From the NCBI GenBank assembly GCA_022778545.1, contig JALFDW010000045.1:1-54741 (forward strand): a stretch of DNA of 54,741 nucleotides, given 5' to 3'. The notes beneath the pieces are model-generated. The model was not told where the DNA came from, made no database searches, and worked only from the letters and a program-made list of their open reading frames with translations. The stretch is from a bacterium (lineage in GTDB: Bacteria > Bacillota > Clostridia > Christensenellales > CAG-138). The position numbers were made by a program, and so were the translations under genes. Shown here one piece after another: positions 23,837 through 32,575 of the stretch (position 1 is its first letter; the number at the start of each line of letters is the position of its first letter).

Positions 23837-24403
23837 TCATCGGGCGGCGGTATCCGGCTTTACACCCAGGCTCTCATCAAACACAAATTCGAGCGGCTTG
23901 TCCGTCAGCACAATATCGGTATCGATCTGCGCAAAAACGGTGGTTTCCCCGGGCGCAAGCACGAGCACATATTGCCCATCCCGCGTTTGAAGCTCACTTT
24001 CCGCGATCTTCGCGCCGCCTTCTTCATAGAAGCAGACATCCACCGCACAGACCAACGGCTCCGGATAGGCATTCACTGCCACGGCGTCGAGGAACGTATC
24101 CTCCGCCTGCTCATATACCTGGATCATCTCGAAGGAGATATACTGCGTATAATGCAGGTTGGAGCTTACAAAGCGTCCGAGCGCATCAAACTCCGGCGTT
24201 GCCGTCGGCGTAGGTTCCGGCACAGGAGTCGGCGCAGGCGTTGGCGTTGGCGTTGGTTCAGGCGTTGGCGTTGGCAGAGTATATTCCGGCATAAGCGCGG
24301 GGCGTTCACGCACACAGGCTGAAGCCGCCCCCATGCACAGCAGGAGTGCAAGCAGCATCAGCCCGGTTCTGATTTTCCGCTTATGCTTTGATCGTTTCGT
24401 CAT
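23837..24403 (-). CDS. Lipoprotein with Pro-Thr-rich linker
   Basis: 188 residues. Basic start, hydrophobic signal and lipobox-like SACV (Cys at about 30) suggest lipid anchoring. Residues about 43-70 are a low-complexity linker of PTP and PEP repeats that would hold the C-terminal domain away from the membrane. The domain of about 115 residues (EDTFLDAVAVNAYPEPLVCAVDVCFY, LVLAPGETTVFAQID) is beta-rich and resembles FxLYD-type or other bacterial Ig-like folds, but I do not recognise the family. It overlaps the end of the nicotinate phosphoribosyltransferase gene by 23 bases and is the last gene of the lgt operon. Confidence 0.75.
   Translation of the reverse strand: MTKRSKHKRKIRTGLMLLALLLCMGAASACVRERPALMPEYTLPTPTPEPTPTPTPAPTPVPEPTPTATPEFDALGRFVSSNLHYTQYISFEMIQVYEQAEDTFLDAVAVNAYPEPLVCAVDVCFYEEGGAKIAESELQTRDGQYVLVLAPGETTVFAQIDTDIVLTDKPLEFVFDESLGVKPDTAAR
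24194..24274. repeat. Hexamer-like repeat encoding the PTP linker
   Basis: Imperfect runs of GGCGTT and GGTTCC/GGTTCA on the plus strand, coding on the minus strand for PTPTPEPTP-type linker. Such repeats can change length by slippage, in multiples of six that keep frame. Confidence 0.8.
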
Positions 24404-25844
24404 TCTGCCTCTTGTTTTCCCGAATCAGCTTTTGCTTCAGGTCGTAAAGCCCGTCGGACATATCCACCTTATAGATATGCGGGTTCAGCAGCCTGCGGTG
24501 TTCCTCCCAGAACGTTGCGATCTCCTTCCGCGCATAAGCCTGGATCTCCTCGATGGTGGGCAGCTCATACACCTGTTTTCCGTCGATGAAGATCGGCACA
24601 AGCAGTTCGCGCACGGTGAAATCTCTGAGAACCTTTGTTTTGTAGCTCTGTTCCGGGTGATAGATCCGCAGAGGCTTCGTTGTGTCGATCTCCTCCCCTT
24701 CAAGCGCGATCAGGTCCGCAAGCGCCATGCCGCACTTTGTGTACAGGCGCAGAACCTTTTTATAGCCGGGGTTCGTCATCTTCACGACGTTCTCGCTCAG
24801 CTTGATCTTGGGAATCAGCTTTCCGTTCACAATTTCCGCCGCAAGTTTGTAAACGCCGCCCAGCGCCGGGCAATCCAGGGAGGTGATGAGCTTTGTACCC
24901 ACGCCCCAAACGTCAATCTTCGCGCCCTGCGCTTTCAGATCCCGGATGACGGTTTCATCCAGATCGCCTGACGCAAAGATCTTTGCGTCGGTATGGCCAG
25001 CCTCATCGAGCATGACGCGCGCGCGCTTGGAAAGATAAGCCAGGTCTCCCGAATCGAGGCGGATGCCCACAGGCTTATATCCTTTTGCCTTCAGTTCATC
25101 AAAAACGGTGATCGCATTCGGCACGCCGCTGTGCAGCGTATCGTAAGTGTCCACAAGGAGCATACAGGATGTCGGGAACGTCTCCGCATATGCGCGGAAC
25201 GCATCAAGCTCCGTCGGGAAGCTCATCACCCAGCTGTGCGCATGGGTTCCCTTCACATCAACGTTGTACATCTGCCCGGTGAGCACGTTGCTCGTCGCGC
25301 TGCATCCGCCGATCATCGCGGCTCGCGCGCCGTAAATGCCCGCATCCGGCCCCTGTGCCCGGCGAAGGCCAAACTCCAGGACGTCGTCGCCCTGCGCCGC
25401 ATACACAACGCGGCTCGCTTTCGTTGCGATGAGCGTCTGATGGTTCACAAGGTTCAAAAGCGCAGTTTCCACAAGCTGCGCCTCCATGATCGGCGCTTTC
25501 ACGCGGAGCAGCGGCTCGTAGGGGAAAACGACCGTCCCCTCCTTCATGCCGTAAATCTCGCCCGTGAAGCGCAGTTTCCGGAGCGCATCCAGGAAAGCCT
25601 CATCAAAAAGCTCCAGCGAACGGAGGTATGCAATGTCCACCTCCGAGAAATGCAGGTTGTTGATGTACTCCACCACGGATTCCGTGCCTGCCATCACTGC
25701 ATAGGCGATGTTTTCCCGCTCGCGGAAAAACAGATCGAACACGGCTTCGTTTTGGGTCATGCCATGCTTGAAGTATCCGTACATCATCGTAAGCTGGTAC
25801 AGATCCGTCATCATGGTCAGGTTACGCGGCTGCAAGCAAGTCAT
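24381..25844 (-). CDS. pncB: Nicotinate phosphoribosyltransferase
   Basis: 487 residues. Converts nicotinate and PRPP to nicotinate mononucleotide in NAD salvage. Family features: LTMMTDLYQLTMMYGYFKHG at the N-terminus, FDLFFRERE, EFGLRRAQGPDAG, GGCSATSNVLTG, VKGTHAHSW (catalytic His region), LVDTYDTLHSGV and IRLDSGDLAYLSKRAR. Length matches the Firmicute type. The start is ATG 25842-25844, one base after the lgt stop, with GGAACGGAAAAG in the lgt tail serving as ribosome binding site; a longer frame upstream is only the lgt tail read in another frame. Confidence 0.95.
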   Translation of the reverse strand: MTCLQPRNLTMMTDLYQLTMMYGYFKHGMTQNEAVFDLFFRERENIAYAVMAGTESVVEYINNLHFSEVDIAYLRSLELFDEAFLDALRKLRFTGEIYGMKEGTVVFPYEPLLRVKAPIMEAQLVETALLNLVNHQTLIATKASRVVYAAQGDDVLEFGLRRAQGPDAGIYGARAAMIGGCSATSNVLTGQMYNVDVKGTHAHSWVMSFPTELDAFRAYAETFPTSCMLLVDTYDTLHSGVPNAITVFDELKAKGYKPVGIRLDSGDLAYLSKRARVMLDEAGHTDAKIFASGDLDETVIRDLKAQGAKIDVWGVGTKLITSLDCPALGGVYKLAAEIVNGKLIPKIKLSENVVKMTNPGYKKVLRLYTKCGMALADLIALEGEEIDTTKPLRIYHPEQSYKTKVLRDFTVRELLVPIFIDGKQVYELPTIEEIQAYARKEIATFWEEHRRLLNPHIYKVDMSDGLYDLKQKLIRENKRQNDETIKA

Positions 25845-25845
25845 A

Positions 25846-26928
25846 TTACTTTTCCGTTCCTTCTTCGTCTTCTTTGTTATTTTGTTGTTCCGGTTCTTCC
25901 GATTTCTCCTCTTCCGGTTTCTCTTCTTCCAGATTCCCTTCTTCAGGTTTCTCCGTGCTCTCCGCATCGGCTGCCTGCTCTTCTTCGGCAGCGCAGGCCG
26001 CATCCGTTTCTTGCTCGGGTTCTTCCTCGGGCGCTTGCTCAGGCGCGGGCCAGATCAGCCTGCCAAGCGTTTTCTCCCTGCGCCAGCGCACCAGAACGAA
26101 CACAAGCACAGCGATCACAAGCACCAGGCTGAGCAGCTGGGAAACGCGGATGCCGCCGGAAAGCCAGGAGACCGTATTCGGCTGCACCAGCCAGAGGCTG
26201 TCTCCGCGCAGCCCTTCCACGAACATGCGTTCAAACCCATACAGGCCAGCATAGCAGAGCAGCGCGTCACCATCGTGCTTAAACTTTTTGCGCAGGAACC
26301 AGAGCACAAGGAACACCAGCAAGCACCAAACGGACTCATAAAAGAATGTGGCAAGATGCAGATGCACGCCGTTCGCGCCGGTAACACACGCGGTGCAGAC
26401 CGCATCGTCGAAGTAATGCGTCCCTTCAATGCCGACGGCAAGCGGGAAATACTGCAGCGCCGGGAACTGGGCGATCATCTTTGCGGTAACAGGCAGGCCA
26501 AAGGCCTCCTGATTAAAGAAATTCCCCCACCGGCCGATCGCCTGCGCCAGCACAAGCCCCGGCGCGATGCAGTCCGCAAGCTTGAGAAAACGCACCTTGC
26601 GCACACGCGAAAAAACAAACGCGCCCAGGAAACCGAAGATCACCGCGCCATAAATGGCAAGGCCGCCTTCCCAGATGTATAAGATGCTGATCGGATTCTG
26701 CAAATAGCGATCCAGATGGAACAGCACATAATACAGCCGTGCGCCGATTACACCGCACGGAATGATAACAAGGCACATATCGATAACGATATCCGTAGGG
26801 AGTTTTTTGCGCTTCTCCTCACGGGTTGCAAGAAACACGGCAACGATGATGCCAATGGCCATCAGCACGCCATACCAGTAGATGTCTTTTCCAAAGAGCG
26901 TAAACGCTACTCTGTCCGGGATTGTCAT
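25846..26928 (-). CDS. lgt: Prolipoprotein diacylglyceryl transferase with acidic tail
   Basis: 360 residues. Transfers diacylglycerol from phosphatidylglycerol to the lipobox Cys of prolipoproteins. Seven membrane segments are visible; the signature is GRWGNFFNQEAFG. Other features: YGVLMAIGIIVAVFLA, IWEGGLAIYGAVIFG and YGFERMFVEGLRGD. The core ends near residue 285 and is followed by about 75 residues dominated by Glu, Pro and Gln (PEEEPEQETDAACAAEEEQ and similar), which most Lgt proteins lack. Start is ATG 26926-26928, eight bases after GGAGG. It heads an operon with pncB and a lipoprotein. Confidence 0.95.
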   Translation of the reverse strand: MTIPDRVAFTLFGKDIYWYGVLMAIGIIVAVFLATREEKRKKLPTDIVIDMCLVIIPCGVIGARLYYVLFHLDRYLQNPISILYIWEGGLAIYGAVIFGFLGAFVFSRVRKVRFLKLADCIAPGLVLAQAIGRWGNFFNQEAFGLPVTAKMIAQFPALQYFPLAVGIEGTHYFDDAVCTACVTGANGVHLHLATFFYESVWCLLVFLVLWFLRKKFKHDGDALLCYAGLYGFERMFVEGLRGDSLWLVQPNTVSWLSGGIRVSQLLSLVLVIAVLVFVLVRWRREKTLGRLIWPAPEQAPEEEPEQETDAACAAEEEQAADAESTEKPEEGNLEEEKPEEEKSEEPEQQNNKEDEEGTEK

Positions 26929-26967
26929 GGATCTATCCTCCTGAAAAACATAGTTCCCTAAAGGGTG

Positions 26968-26973
26968 ATTATA
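26968..26973 (-). promoter_or_regulatory. Possible -10 element of lgt promoter
   Basis: TATAAT on the minus strand, 40 bases before the lgt start. A matching -35 is poor (TTCCAT at 17 bases), so this is tentative. Confidence 0.4.
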
Positions 26974-27008
26974 CCGCAATTTATGAAAATATGGAAGCCG
27001 TCCCCGCA

Positions 27009-28214
27009 TCAATGCCGGGCAAACGGCGTAAAATCATCCTTTTCCGTGTGCGTATAGCCGAGCGTGCTCATGCGGCGCACCACATCAAAACCGTATTTTC
27101 CGCGCAGGGCATCCGTCGCTTCATCCAGTGCGCGCATGCGAGTGTGGCGCGCTGTTTCAAACAGGGAGAGCTGCTCCGCATCCCCCGTAAGCCGCCCGAA
27201 GGAGACGCCGATCTGCCGTACTGCGCGCCCCTGATGCAGCGAAAGCGCCAGAGGCCGCAGCGCGGCATACAGCTCATCCGTTACATCCGTCACATGCGGA
27301 AGCGTTTTCTGCGCGCTTTCGTATTGCAGATCCGCGTAGCGCAGCTGCACGCCTGCTACGGCCGCGCGAAGCCCTGCGCGCCGCAGGCGGTATGCCGCCT
27401 GCTCGGTCTGCCGGAGAAGCGCCGCACACACCGCAGCGTCCCCACAGGCGTCATGCTCCAGCGTTGTGGAATGGCTGAGTGACTTCTGTCGCTCCGGCTC
27501 GCTGACGAGCTTTGTATCGTCCCTGCCGTTGGCGCGTTCCCACATGGCGCGCCCGTTAACGCCAAACATCGCCCGCATTGCGGCAGGATCCTGCCGCGCA
27601 AGGTCGCCAATGGTAAAAATGCCCATGCTGCGCAACCGCCGCGCGCTTGCCCGCCCCACATACATCAGGTTTTCCACGGGCAGCGGCCACATCAGCCGCC
27701 CCCAGTTTTCCGCATTGACGACAGTCACGGCATCCGGCTTTTTATAATCGCTACCCATTTTCGCCATGGTCATATTGTCCCCTACGCCTACGGAAACGGT
27801 CAGTGAAAGCTCTCGCTTCACCCGCTCACGAATCGTATGCGCCGCCTGCTCCGGCGTGCCGAACAGGTGCTCGCAGCCGTGGTAATCGATATAGGATTCG
27901 TCGATCCCATAGCGCATCGTAACGGGAGAATAGCTCCGGATGATGTTCATGAACGCTCCGGAATATTCCACATACCGCCCGTATTCCGGCGGCACAAGCA
28001 CCGCGCCCGGGCAAAGGGAAAGCGCCTGCCAGACCGGCATGCCTGCGCGCACGCCCCGGCGCTTGACCGGATACGTGGCCGCGAGCACGATTCCATGGCG
28101 CTTCTTCGGGTCTCCGCAGACAATAAGCGGAGTCTCGGGCGTATATTTTCCGCCGCTGTCCGCCACAGCGCAGCTGGCGTAGAACGAATTCAGATCCACA
28201 TGCAGAATGCTCAT
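27009..28214 (-). CDS. dinB: Y-family DNA polymerase IV (DinB/UmuC type)
   Basis: 401-residue translesion polymerase. Metal-binding start motif LHVDLNSFYAS, catalytic YGIDESYID, then SVGVGDNMTMAKMGSDYKKPDA, and the helix-hairpin-helix thumb region IFTIGDLARQDPAAMRAMFG; the little-finger domain follows. The wording of the motifs is nearer the UvrX/UmuC-like branch than classic DinB. Start is ATG 28212-28214 with AAGGA five bases upstream. A LexA box and promoter lie just upstream, so it should be induced by DNA damage. Confidence 0.93.
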   Translation of the reverse strand: MSILHVDLNSFYASCAVADSGGKYTPETPLIVCGDPKKRHGIVLAATYPVKRRGVRAGMPVWQALSLCPGAVLVPPEYGRYVEYSGAFMNIIRSYSPVTMRYGIDESYIDYHGCEHLFGTPEQAAHTIRERVKRELSLTVSVGVGDNMTMAKMGSDYKKPDAVTVVNAENWGRLMWPLPVENLMYVGRASARRLRSMGIFTIGDLARQDPAAMRAMFGVNGRAMWERANGRDDTKLVSEPERQKSLSHSTTLEHDACGDAAVCAALLRQTEQAAYRLRRAGLRAAVAGVQLRYADLQYESAQKTLPHVTDVTDELYAALRPLALSLHQGRAVRQIGVSFGRLTGDAEQLSLFETARHTRMRALDEATDALRGKYGFDVVRRMSTLGYTHTEKDDFTPFARH

Positions 28215-28234
28215 GATGTTCCTTTTTATGCGCC

Positions 28235-28248
28235 GGAACATTTGTTCG
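28235..28248 (-). promoter_or_regulatory. LexA (SOS) box of dinB
   Basis: CGAACAAATGTTCC on the minus strand matches the Bacillus-type LexA consensus CGAACRNRYGTTYC at every position. It sits right after the -10 element, over the predicted start of transcription. Confidence 0.88.
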
Positions 28249-28253
28249 CATTT

Positions 28254-28281
28254 ATTATAGCACTTCTGCACGCATTGTAAA
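28254..28281 (-). promoter_or_regulatory. SigA promoter of dinB
   Basis: TTTACA (28276-28281), 16-base spacer, TATAAT (28254-28259), minus strand. Confidence 0.8.
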
Positions 28282-28289
28282 GCGTATTT

Positions 28290-31061
28290 TTATGGCACGA
28301 TGCCGTTGACCGCCGCAAGCGTTTCCGGAGCGGCGGAATCCTGCTTGTTGAAGTAATACGTGTAAATCTCCTCTGCGGCCGATATGCTCCACGAGCCGGA
28401 AAAACCGTTCGGAACACAGGATATGATCACGATCTCCGGATTTTCACGCGGCGCGTAGGTAACGAACCAGGAGGTGGTTTCAATATCGATCGTGGCAAGG
28501 CCGATCTGCGCGGAACCCGTTTTACCCGTGATCCTGTCGAGGTATTTCTCCCTGAATTCCTCGGAGAACTTATCGGACGCCGTGCCCTGATCCTCCAGCG
28601 ACACAACGCCCTTCATGCCTTCCTTGATCGCAGACCAGAGTTCGTCCCACTCCGCAGAATCGTCACCGATCGTATTTACGACAACAGGCTCCGTATCCTT
28701 TACAACATTGCCGCTCGCATCGATCACACGGTCAACAATATGCGCTTCGTATACTGTACCCTCGTTTGCGATGGCGGAGATATACCGCGCGACCGCAATG
28801 GGCGTAACAAGCGTTGTGCCCTGGCCGAACCCTGCGCGGATCGTCTGCGTGGGCTTCCATTGGATCTCATTGAGAAGGGACACGATCTCGTTCGTCCATG
28901 TCTGCGTCTGCGTATATCCTTCCGGGATGCCGATCTCCTCACTGATGATGCGGCGGATCTCCGGGCCTTTACCGTCAAGGCCCGTACCATCCTGGATCTG
29001 CATCAGGCGCAGCGCACAGGAGCTAACGGCATCCTCATTGATCTCCATCATGCGCTTGTCCATGCACTCGCGCAAAAGGGTGCAGAGCCGGCGGTAGATC
29101 AGGGACGGAAGGCTGGTTTTCTGCGCGGTAATGCTCAGCTTCCCCTCCGCGTCGAGCAGCGTATTGTCAAACAGCACGGACTGCCCGCCGCAGATTCCCG
29201 TCGATTCCCCGGGAAGCTCAATGCCCGTTTTGCTTGTGAGGCCGAATTTGCCTGCCCACTCGTTCAGCGTATCGATGCCCATGCGGTATGCGACTTCGCA
29301 GAAGTAATAGTTGCAGGATTGGGCCAGCGCCTGGGTAAGCGTCAGATTTGCATGCTCCTCATGATAGCGCTTCCAGCAATGCGGCGCATTGGTTTTTATG
29401 ATGCTTTCTTTTCCGTTCTCATCTGTCGTATGGATATAATAATATCCACCGTCCCCGCGGTCGTTTACCGCCTCGTCGATCTGGACTACGCCTTCGGAAA
29501 CGCCCGCAACCCCTGTGACCATCTTGAAGATGGAACCCGGCGCGATCTTAAGGGAGATCGCCTTGTTGCGCATGGGCGTAGTCTCCGCGTCGCTGATGTA
29601 TTCCGCCTGCTCCTCCGTGAGCCCCTGTATGAACCAGTTCGGGTCAAAGCCCGGGTAGGACGCCATGGCAAGCACATCGCCCGTGCGCGGATCCATCGCC
29701 ACGATCGCGCCGGTTTTTGCAGTTTCTATTGTGTCGAGCTTATCCGCATACTTGCTCGTCTCGCCCTTTGCTTCCTGTTCCGCGATGTCATTGAGCATGT
29801 ACGCCATCTCATCCGTGCTGAGCTTATTGATGAGGTTTTCCAGTGCTGTCTCCACGACTGCCTGCAATTCGATATCGATGGTCAGCGACACATCGCTTCC
29901 GTTCGTGGCGGTCGTCTGAGAGAGCTCGCGAATCACGCTGCCGTTCTTGTTGATCTCAACTTCCCGCGTGCCCTGATGCGCTTTAGTCGCGCCGGTCAGA
30001 TACGCCTCCATCGTGGATTCAATGCCGGATACGCCGATATAATCGCTGTAGGAATACGCAAGGCCGGAGCTCGCAGTCATGTCTATCACATGGTTCCCAT
30101 CGTCATCGTATACATACACGATATTGCCGGCTTCATCTCGCTTTGGCACAACGTTTCCGTTCTCATCCGTGGTAGTTTCGTATTTGTAGAGCGGCTCGAG
30201 TTCCTCAAGCGTATACCCTTTGGCAAGCAGGGTGTTTACGCTTACGGTGTCCGCCGTGCGGGAAAGGTAGCCGACAATGTGCGCGGCCGTTTCGCCGCGG
30301 GGATAGATGCGCGTTGTACTCTGGGAGACCTGCACGCCGACAAGCTCGCTGCTGTGCTGCTTGATCTCCGCCACAACTTCAAAATCCACATCATATGCGA
30401 TGGTGATGGGCGCATAGGCTCTGTAATTGTTCAGGCTGACTTCCTGGCGGATGGAGATGACCTTATTCGCCTGTTCGAACGTGTATTCCTCCGGGATGAA
30501 CCAGGCGCGGCGCAGATAGTGATAGGCGTACTCCGCCGTAGGCCATTTGGAAAGATCCCATTTGGAGGAATCCTGCGGATATGCTTTGTAGTTCGGGTCG
30601 CGCCGTTGGATATTGAGGCCCACCGCCTCACAGAAATTCTTGTAGCGGGCGCGGATGGCGGATTCGCTCGTCACGCCCCAATCATAAACGATCTTGCCGT
30701 TTTCATCCATGGCAAGATAGGAAGTGTCGATCGTTTCGCCGCCGCTTCGCTCAATAATGTCGATCGCCTTGATGAGGGATTCCGTGTAAACGGCGGAATC
30801 ATAATCCGTCCGGTTATCTGCATCGCGCAGAAATTCAACGTTATAGCATGTTTCGCTGTATGCGAGCACCACGCCGTTTCGGTCCAGAATGCGCCCGCGT
30901 TCCCCTTTTACCGCAACCGTGCGGACCTTTCGGCCGGCAGCCTCAAGCGCCCAGGTTTCTCCCTCCGCAACGGTAAGCGTTCCAAGCCTGTATATCAAAG
31001 CGCCCATCATGCAGAGCATCAGGACGGCCACGATCAAAAAACGCCCAACAGGTCTTTTCAC
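28290..31061 (-). CDS. mrdA: Penicillin-binding protein 2 (class B transpeptidase)
   Basis: 923-residue elongation-specific transpeptidase that cross-links peptidoglycan of the lateral wall together with the Rod complex. One N-terminal membrane segment (about 8-26), the dimerisation domain (GERGRILDRNGVVLAY), then the transpeptidase: SxxK motif PGSIFKMVTG with active Ser, SCNYYF (SxN) and KTGSAQ (KTG). It is well above the 600-700 residues of the proteobacterial form, with extra stretches in both the dimerisation and transpeptidase parts, as in clostridial PBP2. It is the last gene after mreC and mreD, starting 24 bases after mreD. Symbol by context. Confidence 0.93.
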   Translation of the reverse strand: MKRPVGRFLIVAVLMLCMMGALIYRLGTLTVAEGETWALEAAGRKVRTVAVKGERGRILDRNGVVLAYSETCYNVEFLRDADNRTDYDSAVYTESLIKAIDIIERSGGETIDTSYLAMDENGKIVYDWGVTSESAIRARYKNFCEAVGLNIQRRDPNYKAYPQDSSKWDLSKWPTAEYAYHYLRRAWFIPEEYTFEQANKVISIRQEVSLNNYRAYAPITIAYDVDFEVVAEIKQHSSELVGVQVSQSTTRIYPRGETAAHIVGYLSRTADTVSVNTLLAKGYTLEELEPLYKYETTTDENGNVVPKRDEAGNIVYVYDDDGNHVIDMTASSGLAYSYSDYIGVSGIESTMEAYLTGATKAHQGTREVEINKNGSVIRELSQTTATNGSDVSLTIDIELQAVVETALENLINKLSTDEMAYMLNDIAEQEAKGETSKYADKLDTIETAKTGAIVAMDPRTGDVLAMASYPGFDPNWFIQGLTEEQAEYISDAETTPMRNKAISLKIAPGSIFKMVTGVAGVSEGVVQIDEAVNDRGDGGYYYIHTTDENGKESIIKTNAPHCWKRYHEEHANLTLTQALAQSCNYYFCEVAYRMGIDTLNEWAGKFGLTSKTGIELPGESTGICGGQSVLFDNTLLDAEGKLSITAQKTSLPSLIYRRLCTLLRECMDKRMMEINEDAVSSCALRLMQIQDGTGLDGKGPEIRRIISEEIGIPEGYTQTQTWTNEIVSLLNEIQWKPTQTIRAGFGQGTTLVTPIAVARYISAIANEGTVYEAHIVDRVIDASGNVVKDTEPVVVNTIGDDSAEWDELWSAIKEGMKGVVSLEDQGTASDKFSEEFREKYLDRITGKTGSAQIGLATIDIETTSWFVTYAPRENPEIVIISCVPNGFSGSWSISAAEEIYTYYFNKQDSAAPETLAAVNGIVP

Positions 31062-31085
31062 TGTGTTTTACACCTCCATTGCAGC

Positions 31086-31601
31086 TTACGCTCTGCCCGC
31101 GCGGTGCTCCGTTCGCACCTGGCGCGAAAGCGCGCGTTTGAGTACAACGTGTACGGGCATGGTAAGCGCTACGGTCAGCAGCATGCAGGGCAGCACATAC
31201 ACCCCGAGCATCTCAAAATAAGAAAACGTCCCGCCGGAAATGCGCACAGCCAGCATCATGATGTGCTCCTTCAAAAGCGCGCTGACAGCCGCGACCATGG
31301 CGGGAACGACCACATTATCCGCATAGAATTTCTGGTAAAAAAGGCCGCCTGTCACACCGGCGACCATGTAAGCGATCGCGTTGAGGCCAATACATGGGCC
31401 AAACAGCACATCCATAAACAGGCCGATGCCCACACCCATGATCCCGGCTTTCACACTGCCGAGCAAAACGCCTGCGGACACGATCACCACGAGGAGCGCA
31501 TCCGGCCGGATGCCGCCGATATTCAGCCTGCAGAACAGGATCGAATCAAGATATATGCCGGTCAGGAAAGCAAGCGGCAACGCAAACCTTCGCATCGTCA
31601 C
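31086..31601 (-). CDS. mreD: Rod shape-determining protein MreD
   Basis: 171-residue membrane protein with about five hydrophobic segments (FALPLAFLTGIYLDSILF, ALLVVIVSAGVLLGSVKAGIMGVGIGLFMDVLFG, VYVLPCMLLTVALTM). It is part of the MreBCD-PBP2 elongation complex. Sequence is poorly conserved in the family, so the call leans on size, topology and position between mreC (4-base overlap, ATGA) and PBP2. Confidence 0.88.
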   Translation of the reverse strand: MTMRRFALPLAFLTGIYLDSILFCRLNIGGIRPDALLVVIVSAGVLLGSVKAGIMGVGIGLFMDVLFGPCIGLNAIAYMVAGVTGGLFYQKFYADNVVVPAMVAAVSALLKEHIMMLAVRISGGTFSYFEMLGVYVLPCMLLTVALTMPVHVVLKRALSRQVRTEHRAGRA

Positions 31602-32470
31602 TCCTCCCCCTCTTCCGAAACCATGCCGGTGATTACCATGACTTCCTCAAGGTGCCCGAAGTCCACACTCGGCTGAATTACCGCATTGCGATCCGTGGTG
31701 GCTCCTTCCGTACGCCGTGCAACTTCCGTCACCGTGCCGACCGTAATACCGCGGGGATAAACGCTCCCCATCCCGTTTGTTATGATCACATCGCCCGGAA
31801 CAAGGTCATAACCGGAGGCCAGGAAGTACAGCTCCAGCATCTCGTCCTCCCCGGCGGTGAGCGTGCCGCGCGTCAGGCCTATATCGCGTGTGCGCTCCAC
31901 CATCACGGAAACCTCCGTGCTGGCGTCAATAATGGAAGTGACCTTGCTCCATGTCGCACCGACTTCCGTGATGCGCCCCACAAGGCCTTCTGAGTTCACA
32001 ACGGCCATATCCTTCTTGATGCCTTTGTTCCGGCCCGCATTGATCGTGAACACGTCGAACCAAACGCCCTGGCTGTTGCCGATCACGGATGCGGTCGCGA
32101 ATGTGTAATCCGAGGAGATCTCAGAATAGTTCAGCAGCGCTTTAAGGCGTTCGTTCTCTGCGCGAAGCTTTTCGTTTTCCGCCTCCACGCTTTCAAGCTG
32201 CGCCAGGCGTGCGGAAAGCTGTTCCAACTCCTTGTCCGCATCCGTGGTCTTAAAAACGCGCTTCACAAACCCGATTATGCTGTCCGAAGCCTTGGATGCA
32301 AAGGTCTGCACCGGCTGCACTACCGAGCCCACCGTGCTTTCCAGCCACGAAACGGAGCGTTCTCCGGAAGTTGCAAACGCCAAAATGCCCAAAAGCACAA
32401 TGGCAATGAGCATGATGACAAAAGGCTTGTTTTTGAACAGACCGCGCAAACGCTTCCTCCTTAAACCCAT
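31598..32470 (-). CDS. mreC: Rod shape-determining protein MreC
   Basis: 290-residue bitopic protein. A cytoplasmic basic start is followed by a membrane segment (about 16-34, FVIMLIAIVLLGILAFATS), a coiled coil (about 80-110, ELEQLSARLAQLESVEAENEKL) and a beta-rich outer domain with NAGRNKGIKKDMAVVNSEGLVGRI and LVPGDVIITNGMGSVYPRGI, typical of MreC. It contacts PBP2 and MreD outside the membrane. Start is uncertain: ATG at 32468-32470 is used here; GTG three codons upstream (32477-32479) is possible, and neither has a strong ribosome binding site. Confidence 0.93.
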   Translation of the reverse strand: MGLRRKRLRGLFKNKPFVIMLIAIVLLGILAFATSGERSVSWLESTVGSVVQPVQTFASKASDSIIGFVKRVFKTTDADKELEQLSARLAQLESVEAENEKLRAENERLKALLNYSEISSDYTFATASVIGNSQGVWFDVFTINAGRNKGIKKDMAVVNSEGLVGRITEVGATWSKVTSIIDASTEVSVMVERTRDIGLTRGTLTAGEDEMLELYFLASGYDLVPGDVIITNGMGSVYPRGITVGTVTEVARRTEGATTDRNAVIQPSVDFGHLEEVMVITGMVSEEGEE

Positions 32471-32508
32471 CGAAACCACGGCATTTCCCGCCCGGTTTCT
32501 GCTATCCT

Positions 32509-32537
32509 ATTATACTTGCAAGGCGCGGCGCTTGCAA
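32509..32537 (-). promoter_or_regulatory. SigA promoter of mreC
   Basis: TTGCAA (32532-32537), 17-base spacer, TATAAT (32509-32514), minus strand. The palindrome CTTGCAAG occurs twice, once over the -35 and once just before the -10. Confidence 0.75.
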
Positions 32538-32575
32538 GGCGTTGGGGCAAATCGTCACAGTATGTTAAGAATCAC

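Noticed and set aside
24194-24274. Possible CRISPR-like repeat
   Set aside because: Short tandem hexamer-type repeats coding for a PTP linker; no spacers of uniform size.
28740-31676. Very long open frame (978 codons) on the plus strand
   Set aside because: It is antisense to PBP2 and mreD, whose proteins have full motif sets; long antisense frames are common in GC-rich coding DNA. No ribosome binding site or family match.
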